DNA of 64,000 bases from Crossiella equi (GTDB lineage Bacteria; Actinomycetota; Actinomycetes; Mycobacteriales; Pseudonocardiaceae). The stretch covers positions 4,573,786 through 4,637,785 of the forward strand of contig NZ_JAGIOO010000001.1 in assembly GCF_017876755.1 (NCBI RefSeq), read 5' to 3'. The notes under the pieces were generated by a model. The model worked only from the letters and a program-made list of their open reading frames with translations, was not told where the DNA came from and ran no database searches. Made by a program: the position numbers and the translations under genes. Shown piece by piece: positions 36,479 through 48,053 of the stretch; positions within the stretch are counted from its first letter, which is position 1, and every line of letters starts with the position of its first letter.

Positions 36479-37705
36479 GTGTCCGCGACGCAGGTGGGAA
36501 CCGAACCGGGAGGCGCCCCGGTGGGATCGGTCACACCTACCGGAAGACGCCGTCCGCTGTGGCGTGATCCCGCCCGTTGGGAACACCACCGGGTCATCAG
36601 CCTGGTGCTGCCCGCCCTCCTCTACCTGCTCTTCCGCCAGGCCGGACTGGCGGTCGTGCAGTGGATGGCCGGGCGCAACCGCATCGGCGTGACCGGTGCG
36701 CTCACCGCGTGGGACGGCCAGTGGTACCTCTCGATCAGCGCGAACGGCTACGAGGGCGTGCCCGCCTCGCTGGTGGACGCCTTCGGGCGGCGCAGCGAGG
36801 AGACCCCGCTGGCCTTCTTCCCCGGTTACCCGATGCTGGTGCGCGCGGTCGGCGAACTGCCCGGGGTGAGCCTGGTCGCGGCGGCCTTCGCGGTGAACGT
36901 GGTGGCCGGGGTGGTGTGCGCGTACGGCCTGGTCAAGCTGGGTCAGCGCGTGGGCGGCTCGTGGAAGGCGGGCCTGGCCCTGGTGGCCTTGTTCGCGGCC
37001 TCGCCGATGTCGGTGGTGCTGTCCATGACCTACTCGGAGACGCTGTTCTGCGCGCTGGCCGCCTGGACCCTGTTGTGGCTGGTCGAACGCGAGTGGCTGC
37101 TGGTGGGCCTGGGCTGCGCGACCGCCGGGCTGGTGCGCCCGACCTCGGCGGCCCTGGTGCTGGCGGTGTGCCTGGCCGCGCTGGTGGCGATCATCCGCCG
37201 CCGGGACGGCTGGCGCCCGTGGGTGGCGCTGGTGCTGGGCCCGGCGGGCCTGGTCGGCTACCTCACCTGGGTGGGCGTGCGCACCGGCCGCTGGGACGGC
37301 TGGCTGGCACTCCAGGCGCGCGGCTGGGAGTCCCAGTTCGACGGCGGCCTGGCCACGCTGCGGTTCAGCCTGGACGTGCTGGCCTCGGCCCGCTCGGTGT
37401 TCGAGGTGACCACGGTGTGGATCATCGGGCTGACCCTGGTGCTGTTCGCGCTGTGCCTGGTGCGGCGCGTGCCGTGGCCGCTGGTGGTCTACGCGGCGGG
37501 CGTGATGTTCCTGAGCATGGGCTCGAACGGCCTGATGAACTCGAAGGCGCGCCTGCTGGTCCCGGCCTTCACCCTGCTGATCCCGGTGGCGGTGAGCCTG
37601 TCGAGGCGGCGTCCGGGCACGATGGTCACGGCGCTGGGCGTGCTGCTGCTCGTGGGCAGCTGGTTCGGCGCCTACTCGATCACCGCCTGGCCGTACGCGA
37701 TCTAG
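36479..37705 (+). CDS. GT-C fold membrane mannosyltransferase-like protein (PIG-V type)
   Basis: Polytopic protein of 408 residues with about nine hydrophobic helices. The first extracytoplasmic loop carries WDGQWYLSISANGYEG and AFFPGYPMLVRA, the hallmark of PIG-V/GT-C glycosyltransferases that use lipid-linked sugars. The family includes mannosyltransferases acting on phosphatidylinositol mannosides or proteins; the acceptor here is unknown. The start is GTG 36479. The nitroreductase gene follows at 11 bases with its own strong ribosome binding site. Confidence 0.8.
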   Translation: MSATQVGTEPGGAPVGSVTPTGRRRPLWRDPARWEHHRVISLVLPALLYLLFRQAGLAVVQWMAGRNRIGVTGALTAWDGQWYLSISANGYEGVPASLVDAFGRRSEETPLAFFPGYPMLVRAVGELPGVSLVAAAFAVNVVAGVVCAYGLVKLGQRVGGSWKAGLALVALFAASPMSVVLSMTYSETLFCALAAWTLLWLVEREWLLVGLGCATAGLVRPTSAALVLAVCLAALVAIIRRRDGWRPWVALVLGPAGLVGYLTWVGVRTGRWDGWLALQARGWESQFDGGLATLRFSLDVLASARSVFEVTTVWIIGLTLVLFALCLVRRVPWPLVVYAAGVMFLSMGSNGLMNSKARLLVPAFTLLIPVAVSLSRRRPGTMVTALGVLLLVGSWFGAYSITAWPYAI

Positions 37706-37716
37706 GAGGCCCGCCC

Positions 37717-38307
37717 GTGTCCGACCGCCGAGCACCGTCCAGCGTCCCCCTGCACGACCTGCTGGCCACCCGCTGGAGCCCCCGGGTCCTGGACCCCGGT
37801 GCCGAGGTCACCGACCCCCAGCTCCGCGCCCTGTTCGAGGCGGCCCGCTGGGCCCCGTCCTGGGGCAACACCCAGCCCGCCCGCTTCGTCGTGGGCCGCC
37901 GGGGCGACGAGGTGTTCAAGAAGCTGGCCGACACGATGACCGAGGGCAACAAGCGCTGGGCCGAGGTCTCCAGCGTCCTCGTCCTGGGCCTGGTCGCCAC
38001 GCAGCTCGACGACGGCAAGCCGATGCCGTACGCGGAGTACGGCCTGGGCCTGGCCACGCAGAACCTGGTGCTCCAGGCCGTGGCCGAGGGCCTGGTCGCC
38101 CACCAGATGGCCGGTTTCAGCAAGGAGGGCGCCAAGGCCGTCCTCTCCCTGCCGGAGGGCTTCGAGCCGGTCGTGCTGATCTCGGTCGGCTCGCTGGGCT
38201 CGCTGGAGGGCGCGGACGAGCGGCTGGTCGCGAAGGACACCGCGCCCCGGAGCCGGAAGCCGTTGGCGGAGCTGGTTTTCACCGAATGGGGTGAACCTGC
38301 GTTCTAG
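37717..38307 (+). CDS. Nitroreductase family protein
   Basis: FMN-dependent oxidoreductase of 196 residues. FMN-binding features are TRWSPRVLDPG near the N-terminus, ARWAPSWGNTQPARFVV and GLATQNLVLQAVAEGLVAHQ. It probably reduces nitro compounds, quinones or flavins using NAD(P)H. GTG 37717 has a perfect AGGAGG seven bases upstream, which settles the start. It overlaps the convergent membrane protein gene by four bases. Confidence 0.9.
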   Translation: MSDRRAPSSVPLHDLLATRWSPRVLDPGAEVTDPQLRALFEAARWAPSWGNTQPARFVVGRRGDEVFKKLADTMTEGNKRWAEVSSVLVLGLVATQLDDGKPMPYAEYGLGLATQNLVLQAVAEGLVAHQMAGFSKEGAKAVLSLPEGFEPVVLISVGSLGSLEGADERLVAKDTAPRSRKPLAELVFTEWGEPAF

Positions 38308-38639
38308 CCGAACCGGCGAACCACCCGCACCACGACCGACGTGACCACGAGCCAGACCAGCGCGGCCAGGCCGTAGTTGACCAGGACCCTTGCCTTCGGG
38401 TCTTCCGGGACGAACAGGTCGCGGAAGCCCAGGGCGAGAGGATCCGCCCAGGAGGCCACGAAGCGGGTGATGCCGTTCGCCGGGTTCGCGCCACCGACCG
38501 TGAGCACCACGTGGGCGACCAGCAGGACCGCGACGACGGTGCCGGCCCAGCGGAGTGTCCCGGCGATGACGGAGACCGCCTTCGCCCTGCTCACGGCAGG
38601 TGTGGCGCGGCGGCGGTGGCGTTCGGCGGGTTCGGCCAT
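38304..38639 (-). CDS. Small two-helix membrane protein
   Basis: Hypothetical protein of 111 residues. A basic N-terminus (RHRRRATPAVSRAK) leads to a helix at about 32-50 (WAGTVVAVLLVAHVVLTVG). A loop with FVASWADPLALGFRDLFVP follows and a second helix lies at about 85-105. The loop resembles YggT-like proteins, but the match is too short to name. It stands alone on the minus strand, upstream of the leuA control region in the other direction. Confidence 0.7.
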   Translation of the reverse strand: MAEPAERHRRRATPAVSRAKAVSVIAGTLRWAGTVVAVLLVAHVVLTVGGANPANGITRFVASWADPLALGFRDLFVPEDPKARVLVNYGLAALVWLVVTSVVVRVVRRFG

Positions 38640-38754
38640 GGGGCGCAGTCTGGCACGGCGGACCAGCCTGGGCTACCCACGAGTAGCCACTGTGGACGGT
38701 GGCCGGACACTCCCACGATCCGGGAGGCCTTTCTCATCCGGCTGCCGAACGGGC

Positions 38755-40683
<1,929 letters not shown>

Positions 40684-40705
40684 CGCCGTCGGGTACCTGG
40701 TCGGA

Positions 40706-41740
40706 GTGGCACGACTCCGGCGCAGTGACCCGAACGGAGCGGGGCTCACCCGGGCCGGACACGGCAGGGGGTTCCGCTACCTCGACGCGCACGGTGACCC
40801 CGTGCGCGGGGAGGACCTCGCCCGCATCAGGGCACTGGTGATCCCACCCGCCTGGCGCGAGGTGTGGATCAGCCCCCACGCCAACGGCCACATCCAGGCC
40901 GTTGGCGTGGACGAGGCGGGGCGCAAGCAGTACCTCTACCACCCGGACTGGACCGCCCGCCGGGACGCGGAGAAGTTCGACCGGGTGCTGCGCCTGGGCG
41001 GCAGGCTGCCCGAGGTGCGCGCCCGGGTCGCCGAGCTCGTCACCGCCCCCGGCCTGGGCCGCGAGCGCGTGCTGGCCGCCGCGCTGCGCATGCTGGAGCT
41101 GGGCGCCTTTCGCGTGGGCGGGCACGTCTACACCCGGGAGAACGGCAGCTTCGGCCTGGCCACCCTGCGCCGTGAGCACATCCGGCTCCGGCGGGGGCGT
41201 ATCCACGTCGCCTACCAGGCCAAAGGCGGCCAGGACCGCGAGCTGGTGCTCCGGGACGACGAGGTGCACGCGGTGCTGCGTGGCCTGCTCCGCCGCCGCG
41301 AGGACAACCCGGAGCTGCTGGCCTACCGGCGCGGGAGGGAATGGTGCAACGTGCGCGCGGAGGAGATCAACGAGTTCCTGCGCGAGCTGGCCGGGCCCGG
41401 GTTCAGCGCCAAGGACCTGCGCACCTGGAACGCGACCGTGCTCGCCGCCACCGCGCTGGCCGTGCGGGCACGCCCGGAGACCAAGACCGGCCGCGCCCGC
41501 GCGGTGCGTGAGATGATCAAGGAAGTGGCCGAGGAGCTGGGCAACACGCCCGCGGTCTGCCGCCGGTCCTACGTGGACCCGTACGTGCTCACCGGCTATG
41601 ACAACGGTCTCACCATCCGCCGGACGGTCCAGCGTGCGGGCTCGACCGATTTGACCCGGACGGGTGTGCGCGACACCATCGAACGCTCAGTGCTGCGGTT
41701 GCTCCGGCGTGCGAGGCGTGAACTGCCCGCCGCGGGGTAG
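40706..41740 (+). CDS. Type IB DNA topoisomerase
   Basis: Poxvirus-like topoisomerase IB of 344 residues that relaxes supercoils through a 3'-phosphotyrosine. Catalytic residues can be placed at Arg136 (AFRVGGHVY), Lys173 (YQAKGGQ), Arg239 (KDLRTW), Asn280 (LGNTP, where viral enzymes have His) and nucleophile Tyr289 (RRSYVDPY). The N-terminal clamp has the common actinobacterial LARIRALVIPPAW. GTG 40706 (VARLRRSDPNG) is taken because it aligns with usual N-termini and lies downstream of the leuA stop. It may be cotranscribed with leuA. Confidence 0.92.
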   Translation: MARLRRSDPNGAGLTRAGHGRGFRYLDAHGDPVRGEDLARIRALVIPPAWREVWISPHANGHIQAVGVDEAGRKQYLYHPDWTARRDAEKFDRVLRLGGRLPEVRARVAELVTAPGLGRERVLAAALRMLELGAFRVGGHVYTRENGSFGLATLRREHIRLRRGRIHVAYQAKGGQDRELVLRDDEVHAVLRGLLRRREDNPELLAYRRGREWCNVRAEEINEFLRELAGPGFSAKDLRTWNATVLAATALAVRARPETKTGRARAVREMIKEVAEELGNTPAVCRRSYVDPYVLTGYDNGLTIRRTVQRAGSTDLTRTGVRDTIERSVLRLLRRARRELPAAG

Positions 41741-41806
41741 CTGAAGAGTCACTGAAGGACCGGCCCCGGCCGGAGCCGAGACCGTGTCCCCGACGTTGGG
41801 CGAGAT

Positions 41807-42418
41807 GTGGACCTCACCGCTGTGCCTGAGTTGCTGTTGCTGGCGACCTTCCTCGTCGCGGTCGTACCGCTCGCGCCAACCGAGGCCTTCGTCATCAGCT
41901 CCGGCCTGCTCGCGGCCCAGGGCGAGCTGTCCCTGCCGGTGGTCATCGCGGTCACCGCGGTCGGCTGCCTGATCTCGGACCTGATCAACTACCGGGTGGG
42001 CTACAAGTTCGGCCCGCTCGCGCTCAAGCGCTTCGAGCGCCGCAAGGGCGGTACTCCCACCGCGGTGCGCTGGGTGCGCGCCCGGCTGCACCAGCACGGC
42101 GAGCCGGTGCTGGTCGCGGCCCGCTTCGTGCCCGGCGGCGGCATCGCGGGCGCGGTGCTCGCGGGCACCTTCCGCATGGGCCCGCGCCGGTTCACCGTGG
42201 CCGCGGTCATCGGCTCGGTGCTGTGGGCGGCCTACGCCTCGCTGCTCGGCTACACCGGCGGCCACCTGACCACCGACCCGGTGCTCGGCCTGCTGCTGTC
42301 GATCGCGATGGCCGCCGTGCTCAGCGTGATGGTCGCGCTGCTGGTCCGGCGGGCCCAGCGCCGCGCCGAGGAGGCCGAGCGGGCCGAGGCCGAGCTGCTG
42401 GCCGGCCTCGCGAACTAG
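41807..42418 (+). CDS. DedA family membrane protein
   Basis: Protein of 203 residues with about five hydrophobic segments and the DedA signature: acidic residue in the early re-entrant region (PTEAFVISSGLL), GCLISDLINYRVGYKFG, and RFVPGGGIAGAVLAG. Members are undecaprenyl-phosphate or phospholipid flippase/scramblase-like proteins that recycle lipid carrier. A charged helical tail (RRAEEAERAEAELLA) ends it. The GTG start lacks a ribosome binding site. Its TAG shares the palindrome CTAG with the stop of the convergent lysozyme gene. Confidence 0.88.
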   Translation: MDLTAVPELLLLATFLVAVVPLAPTEAFVISSGLLAAQGELSLPVVIAVTAVGCLISDLINYRVGYKFGPLALKRFERRKGGTPTAVRWVRARLHQHGEPVLVAARFVPGGGIAGAVLAGTFRMGPRRFTVAAVIGSVLWAAYASLLGYTGGHLTTDPVLGLLLSIAMAAVLSVMVALLVRRAQRRAEEAERAEAELLAGLAN

Positions 42419-43206
42419 TCGCGGCTGGTGGCCAGCACTTGCAGCCGGTCGTAGGTGCCGTTGAACAGGTTCTGGTCCCCGGGGAAGATGCCGGACTCCG
42501 CGTGCTGCCAGATCGTGTGGTACTGCCAGCGTTGCGGCAGCGGGCCGGGTGAACCGTCGTAGTTGGCGATGAACAGCGGGCTGATCTGGCTGTAGTCGGC
42601 GAGGTTGCCGGTGCACAGGTTCCACCAGCTGGTCGAGGTGTAGATCACCGGCCAGCGGCCCGTGCGCTTGCGGTACTGGTTCACGAAGTCGCTGATCCAG
42701 GTGACCATCGCCTGCTGGCCCACGCCGTAACAGGCGTCACCGTCCGGGTTGTACTCCACGTCCAGCGCGCCCGGCAGGGTCTTGCCGTCCGGTGACCAGC
42801 CGCCCCCGTTGTCCACGAAGTAGTCGGCCTGCACGGTGCCGCTGGCCAGGTTGGGCGCGGCGAAGTGGTAGGCGCCCCGGATCATGCCGACCTGGTAGGA
42901 GCCGTTGTACTGCTGGTCGAAGTAGGGGTTCCGGTACGTGGTGCTCTCGGTGGCCTTGACGTAGGCGAACCGGGCGCCGTTGGCCCAGGCCCGCGCCCAG
43001 TCCACATTGCCCTGCCAGCTGGAGACGTCCATGCCCGGCACCGAGTCGGCGGCGCCGAGCTGGGCGGGCCGGGGCGCGCGGCCCTCGTGCCTGGCGATCT
43101 GCGAGCCCATCGCGTGGTCGACGGGCTCGGCCTGTGCGGGCAGGGCCGTGCCCAGGGCGGCGGCGGTCAGCAGGGCGACCACTGTGGAGCGCAGGGAGTT
43201 GGTCAT
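42415..43206 (-). CDS. Secreted GH25 lysozyme (muramidase)
   Basis: Extracellular N-acetylmuramidase of 263 residues. A Sec signal peptide ends at ALPAQAEP. The GH25 barrel shows PGMDVSSWQGNVDW, FAYVKATEST, GAYHFAAP and the catalytic acidic pair in GALDVEYNP, with WQYHTIWQH near the end. It resembles the Streptomyces/Chalaropsis-type lysozyme, which also cleaves O-acetylated peptidoglycan. There is no additional cell-wall-binding domain. A role in self wall turnover or bacterial predation is inferred. Confidence 0.93.
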   Translation of the reverse strand: MTNSLRSTVVALLTAAALGTALPAQAEPVDHAMGSQIARHEGRAPRPAQLGAADSVPGMDVSSWQGNVDWARAWANGARFAYVKATESTTYRNPYFDQQYNGSYQVGMIRGAYHFAAPNLASGTVQADYFVDNGGGWSPDGKTLPGALDVEYNPDGDACYGVGQQAMVTWISDFVNQYRKRTGRWPVIYTSTSWWNLCTGNLADYSQISPLFIANYDGSPGPLPQRWQYHTIWQHAESGIFPGDQNLFNGTYDRLQVLATSRD

Positions 43207-43264
43207 GCTCGGAGTGTGGGAGCGGGAGTGCCTCCACCGACACGCCTTTCAGCCAGGACCAAAT

Positions 43265-43915
43265 TCAGATCTCGTCATCGGGGTGCTGCCCGTACTGCTG
43301 GATCCTCGGCGTGACCTCGGCCAGCTCCTCGGCGAACAGCAGCCGGGGGCTGGCACCCGCGGACTGCACGCGCAGCGCCACCTCGCACAGCCATTCCAGG
43401 TAGGCCGCCCGCCGGAAGGCGTGCGCGAGGCTGCCCGCGACGGTCAGCGCGCCGTGGTTGCCGAGCAGGCAGGCCGAGGACGTGCCCAGCGCCGTGACCA
43501 CGGCTTCCGCCAGTTCGGGGCTGCCGTACGGCGCGTACGGGGCCACCCGCACCGAGCCGCCGAATATGCCGAGGTAGTAGTGCACCGGCGGGATCTCCTC
43601 GACCAGGCAGCTCAGCGCGGTCGCGGCCACCGAGTGCGTGTGCACCACCGCCCGCGCGTCCGTCTCGGCGTAGACGGCCAGGTGCATGGGCATCTCGCTG
43701 GTCGGCGCCAGCGGGGCCTCGACCGCGCGCCCGTCCAGGCGGTGCAGGCCGATCTGCCCTGGGGTGAGCGTCTCGTAGTCGACCCCGCTCGGGGTGACCA
43801 GGACCAGGTCGTCGACGCGCAGGCTGATGTTGCCCGCCGTGCCGACGACCAGTCGCTGTTCGACCAGCCGTCGGCACGTGGCCACGACCGCCTCGCGCTG
43901 CGCCTCGTATCGCAC
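43265..43915 (-). CDS. Class II aldolase (L-fuculose-phosphate aldolase-like)
   Basis: Zinc aldolase/epimerase family protein of 216 residues. GTAGNISLRVDD and PSGVDYETLTP form the phosphate-binding N-terminal part. The zinc ligands lie in VVHTHSVAATAL and LLGNHGALTVAG, and the catalytic Glu is in PTSEMPMH. The protein matches FucA-type aldolases in length. Substrate is uncertain: fuculose phosphate, methylthioribulose phosphate or another sugar phosphate. The GTG start follows AGGCT at seven bases. It lies downstream of the dipeptide transporter operon on the same strand, 20 bases after dppF. Confidence 0.87.
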   Translation of the reverse strand: MRYEAQREAVVATCRRLVEQRLVVGTAGNISLRVDDLVLVTPSGVDYETLTPGQIGLHRLDGRAVEAPLAPTSEMPMHLAVYAETDARAVVHTHSVAATALSCLVEEIPPVHYYLGIFGGSVRVAPYAPYGSPELAEAVVTALGTSSACLLGNHGALTVAGSLAHAFRRAAYLEWLCEVALRVQSAGASPRLLFAEELAEVTPRIQQYGQHPDDEI

Positions 43916-43934
43916 GGGGCACAGCCTGGCAGAG

Positions 43935-45076
43935 CTACGGCCCGAGCACCTCAGTCACCGAGGCCGGACCGGTGAGCGAGATGTCCGGCGACAGGGTGTC
44001 GTCGGCCTCGACCAGCTCGGCCTTGACCTCGTGCGGGCGGATCTTGCCGGACTTGATGTCCTCCGCGTAGTGGCAGGCCACCCGGTGGCCGGGGGCGACC
44101 TCGCGCAGCACCGGCCGCTCGGTGTCGCACCGCTGCGCCTGCCGCCACGGGCACCGGGTGTGGAACCGGCAGCCGGTGGGCGGGTTGGCGGGCGAGGGCA
44201 GGTCACCGGCGAGCAGGATGCGCTCGCGGCGGTCCTCCACCAGCGGGTCGGGCACCGGCACCGCCGACAGCAGCGCCTTGGTGTACGGGTGCTGCGGGTC
44301 GGCGTAGAGGGTGTCCGAGGACGCCTCCTCGACCAGGCCGCCCAGGTACATCACGCCGACGCGGTCGGAGATGTGCCGCACCACGGCCAGGTCGTGCGCG
44401 ATGACCAGGTAGGTCAGGCCCAGCTGCTCCTGCAGGTCCTCCAGCAGGTTCACCACCTGTGCCTGCACCGACACGTCCAGCGCGGACACCGGTTCGTCGG
44501 CCACGACCAGGTCGGGCTCGACGGTGAGCGCGCGGGCGATGCCGATGCGCTGCCGCTGGCCGCCGGAGAACTCGTGCGGGTACTTGCGCAGCGCGGTGCT
44601 GGGCAGGCCGACCGAGGTGAGCAGCTCGCGCAGGCGCTTGCCGGTCTGCTCGGTGCCCTTGTCCAGCCCGTGCGCCCGCAGACCCTCCACCAGGATGGAC
44701 TCCACGGACTGCCGCGGGTCCAAAGAGGACAGCGGATCCTGGAAGATCATCTGCATCCGGCGGCGCATCTGGCGCAGCGGTTCGCCCTTCAGGCCCGACA
44801 GGTCGGTGCCGTCGAAGACGACCTTGCCCGCGGTGGGCTCGGTGAGCTTGAGCAGCGCCCGCCCGAAGGTGGACTTGCCGCAGCCCGACTCGCCCACCAG
44901 GCCGTAGGTCTCGCCACGGCGCACGGTCAGGTCGATGCCGTCCACCGCGTAGACGTAGCCGACCGTGCGGTCCAGGATGACGCCGCGCTTGATCGGGAAG
45001 TGGACCTTGAGTCCCTCGACCGTGACCAGCGCGTCCTCCACAGTGGACACTCCGGTGGTCGTCTCGGCCGGGGCCG

Positions 45077-45080
<4 letters not shown>
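43935..45080 (-). CDS. dppF: Oligopeptide/dipeptide ABC transporter ATPase (DppF-like)
   Basis: Cytoplasmic ATPase of 381 residues, second ATPase of the importer. Walker A is [16 protein letters not shown]-loop [13 protein letters not shown], signature [15 protein letters not shown], Walker [15 protein letters not shown] and switch His in VIAHDLAVV. The C-terminal extension has the Cys-rich oligo_HPY region ([17 protein letters not shown]) thought to bind an iron-sulfur cluster in some homologues. The ATG overlaps the dppD stop by four bases. It is the last gene of the five-gene operon. Confidence 0.94.
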
Positions 45081-46057
<977 letters not shown>

Positions 46058-46063
46058 GGGAAT

Positions 46064-46996
46064 TCACCGCCTGTTCTTCGGGTCGAGGGCCTCGCGCAGC
46101 GCCTCGCCGCACAGGGTGAACCCGAGCGCGACGACGATGATGCAACCGGCGGGCCAGAACGCCAGGTTCGGGTGGCTGTCGATGACGTCCTGCGCCTTGC
46201 CCAGCATCTGGCCCCACTCCGGGATGGAGTCGTCGGGGTTGCCCAGACCGAGGAAGCTCAGCGCGGCGGCGTCGATGATGGCCACCGCCAGCACGAGCGT
46301 GGACTGCACGATGACCGGCCCGAGCGAGTTCGGCAGCATGTGCCGGAACACGATCGCGCCCGGCTTCACGCCCAGCGCCCGCGCGGCCAGCACGTGGTCG
46401 CTGTGCCGCTGCGCGAGCATCGACCCGCGCAGCAGGCGCGCGAAGATCGGGACTTGCACGATGGCCACCGCGATGATCACCGACCACTGGTTGGCCTGGG
46501 CGAACAGCGCGCCGATGGAGACCGCGAGCAGCAGGCTCGGGATGGACAGCATGACGTCGACGGCGCGCATGACCAGCGAGTCGACCCAGCCGCCGAGCGC
46601 ACCGGCGAGCACGCCGAGCACCAGGCCGCCGCCGAGGCCGATCACCGTGGCGAAGAACGCGACGAGCAGCGTCTGCTGCGAACCCAGCAGCAGGCGGGAG
46701 AGCAGGTCGCGGCCGACCTGGTCGCCACCGAGCGGGTGGCCCTCCTGCGCGGGCGGGATGGTGTTGTTCGCCGCCGACACCTGGTCGACGAGCATGGCCT
46801 CCTTCGGGTCGTGCGGCGCGAGCAGCGGCGCGAACAGCGCCAGCAGCACGAACGCCACGATGAGGCCCGCGCCGAAGAGGAACACCTTGTTGCGGCGCAG
46901 CCGTCGCCAGGCACTGGCGATCAGACTGACCCCGGCGTCGCTCTTCCGTTCCGCCGAAGCGGAGGCGAGCGCGTCGATCTTGGTCTTGCTTGGCAT
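46064..46996 (-). CDS. dppC: Peptide ABC transporter permease (DppC-like)
   Basis: Inner membrane permease of 310 residues with about six helices. A charged cytoplasmic N-terminus precedes the first helix (VFLFGAGLIVAFVLLALFAPLL). The ATPase-contact EAA loop appears as ARALGVKPGAIVFRHMLPN. The periplasmic N-terminal extension with PPAQEGHPLGGDQVGRDLLSR is typical of DppC/OppC. It pairs with DppB as a heterodimeric channel. Confidence 0.94.
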   Translation of the reverse strand: MPSKTKIDALASASAERKSDAGVSLIASAWRRLRRNKVFLFGAGLIVAFVLLALFAPLLAPHDPKEAMLVDQVSAANNTIPPAQEGHPLGGDQVGRDLLSRLLLGSQQTLLVAFFATVIGLGGGLVLGVLAGALGGWVDSLVMRAVDVMLSIPSLLLAVSIGALFAQANQWSVIIAVAIVQVPIFARLLRGSMLAQRHSDHVLAARALGVKPGAIVFRHMLPNSLGPVIVQSTLVLAVAIIDAAALSFLGLGNPDDSIPEWGQMLGKAQDVIDSHPNLAFWPAGCIIVVALGFTLCGEALREALDPKNRR

Positions 46997-47009
46997 GGCC
47001 CTCCTCCTC

Positions 47010-48020
47010 TCAGCGGGTCCGCACGCGCGGGTCGATCAGCGCGTAGGACAGGTCGACCAGCAGGTTGACGAAGACGTAGATCATCGCCGCGGCGATGATC
47101 AGCACTTGCAGCACTGGGTAGTCCCTGCGTTCGAACCCGAGTGCCAGCGCCTCACCCAGTCCTGGGTAGGCGAAGACCTTCTCGGTCAGCACGGCACCCG
47201 CGAGCAGCGCACCGGTCTGCAGACCGATCGTGGTGACCACCGGGAGCATCGCGTTGCGCAACACGTGCCTGGTCCGGATCACCCGGGTGGTCAGGCCCTT
47301 GGACTCGGCGGTGCGCACGAAGTCCTCGTCCAGCACCTCGAGCACGGCGGCCCGGGTGATGCGGAAGATCACCGCGAACGGGATGGTGGCCAGCGCCATC
47401 GAGGGCAGGATGAGGTGCAGGAAGGCGTCCCAGGCCGCGTCCCACTCCTGGGTGAGGATGCCGTCCAGGACGAAGAACCCGGTGACGCGCGTGGCGTCGA
47501 TGCCCGCGGTCTGCCTGCCGGAGGCGTACAGCCAGCCCAGCTGCAGCGCGAAGACCTGCTTGAGCAGGAAGGCGAGGAAGAAGACCGGCACCGCGACACC
47601 GATCAGCGAGGTGACCACGCCGAAGTTGTCGAACCAACGGCCCCGGTTGCGCGCGGCCAGGTAGCCGAGCGGGATGCCGAAGACGACGGCGAGGACGATC
47701 GCGAAGACGCTCAGCTCCAGGGTCGCCGGCAGGCGGTCCAGGAAGATGCTGAGTGCTGACTGCCCGGCCTGGACGCTCGTGGAAGCGCCGAAGTCGCCGG
47801 TGATCGCGCGGCCCAGGAACTTGAAGTACTGGAGGAAGATCGGCTGGTCGAGCCCTAGTTCGGCGGTGAGCTGGCGCCTGGTCTCGTCGGTGGCGCGTTC
47901 ACCCAGGAGGGCCGAGACCGGCCCTCCTGGGAGCGAACGCAGCCACGCGAACAGCAGCAGCGACAGCACCAGCACGACGAGGACGAGCTGCATCAGCCGC
48001 CGCACCGTGTAGCGGAGCAC
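47010..48020 (-). CDS. dppB: Peptide ABC transporter permease (DppB-like)
   Basis: Inner membrane permease of 336 residues with six helices. It begins RYTVRRLMQLVLVVLVLSLLLF, followed by the periplasmic LGLDQPIFLQYFKFLGRAITGDFG typical of DppB/OppB in shortened form. The EAA loop reads TAESKGLTTRVIRTRHVLRN. The large periplasmic loop between helices 3 and 4 contains ASGRQTAGID. GTG start 48020 is 33 bases downstream of the binding-protein stop. Confidence 0.94.
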   Translation of the reverse strand: MLRYTVRRLMQLVLVVLVLSLLLFAWLRSLPGGPVSALLGERATDETRRQLTAELGLDQPIFLQYFKFLGRAITGDFGASTSVQAGQSALSIFLDRLPATLELSVFAIVLAVVFGIPLGYLAARNRGRWFDNFGVVTSLIGVAVPVFFLAFLLKQVFALQLGWLYASGRQTAGIDATRVTGFFVLDGILTQEWDAAWDAFLHLILPSMALATIPFAVIFRITRAAVLEVLDEDFVRTAESKGLTTRVIRTRHVLRNAMLPVVTTIGLQTGALLAGAVLTEKVFAYPGLGEALALGFERRDYPVLQVLIIAAAMIYVFVNLLVDLSYALIDPRVRTR

Positions 48021-48053
48021 TGTGGAACCTGTTTCGTGGTGGGAGGAGCGAGA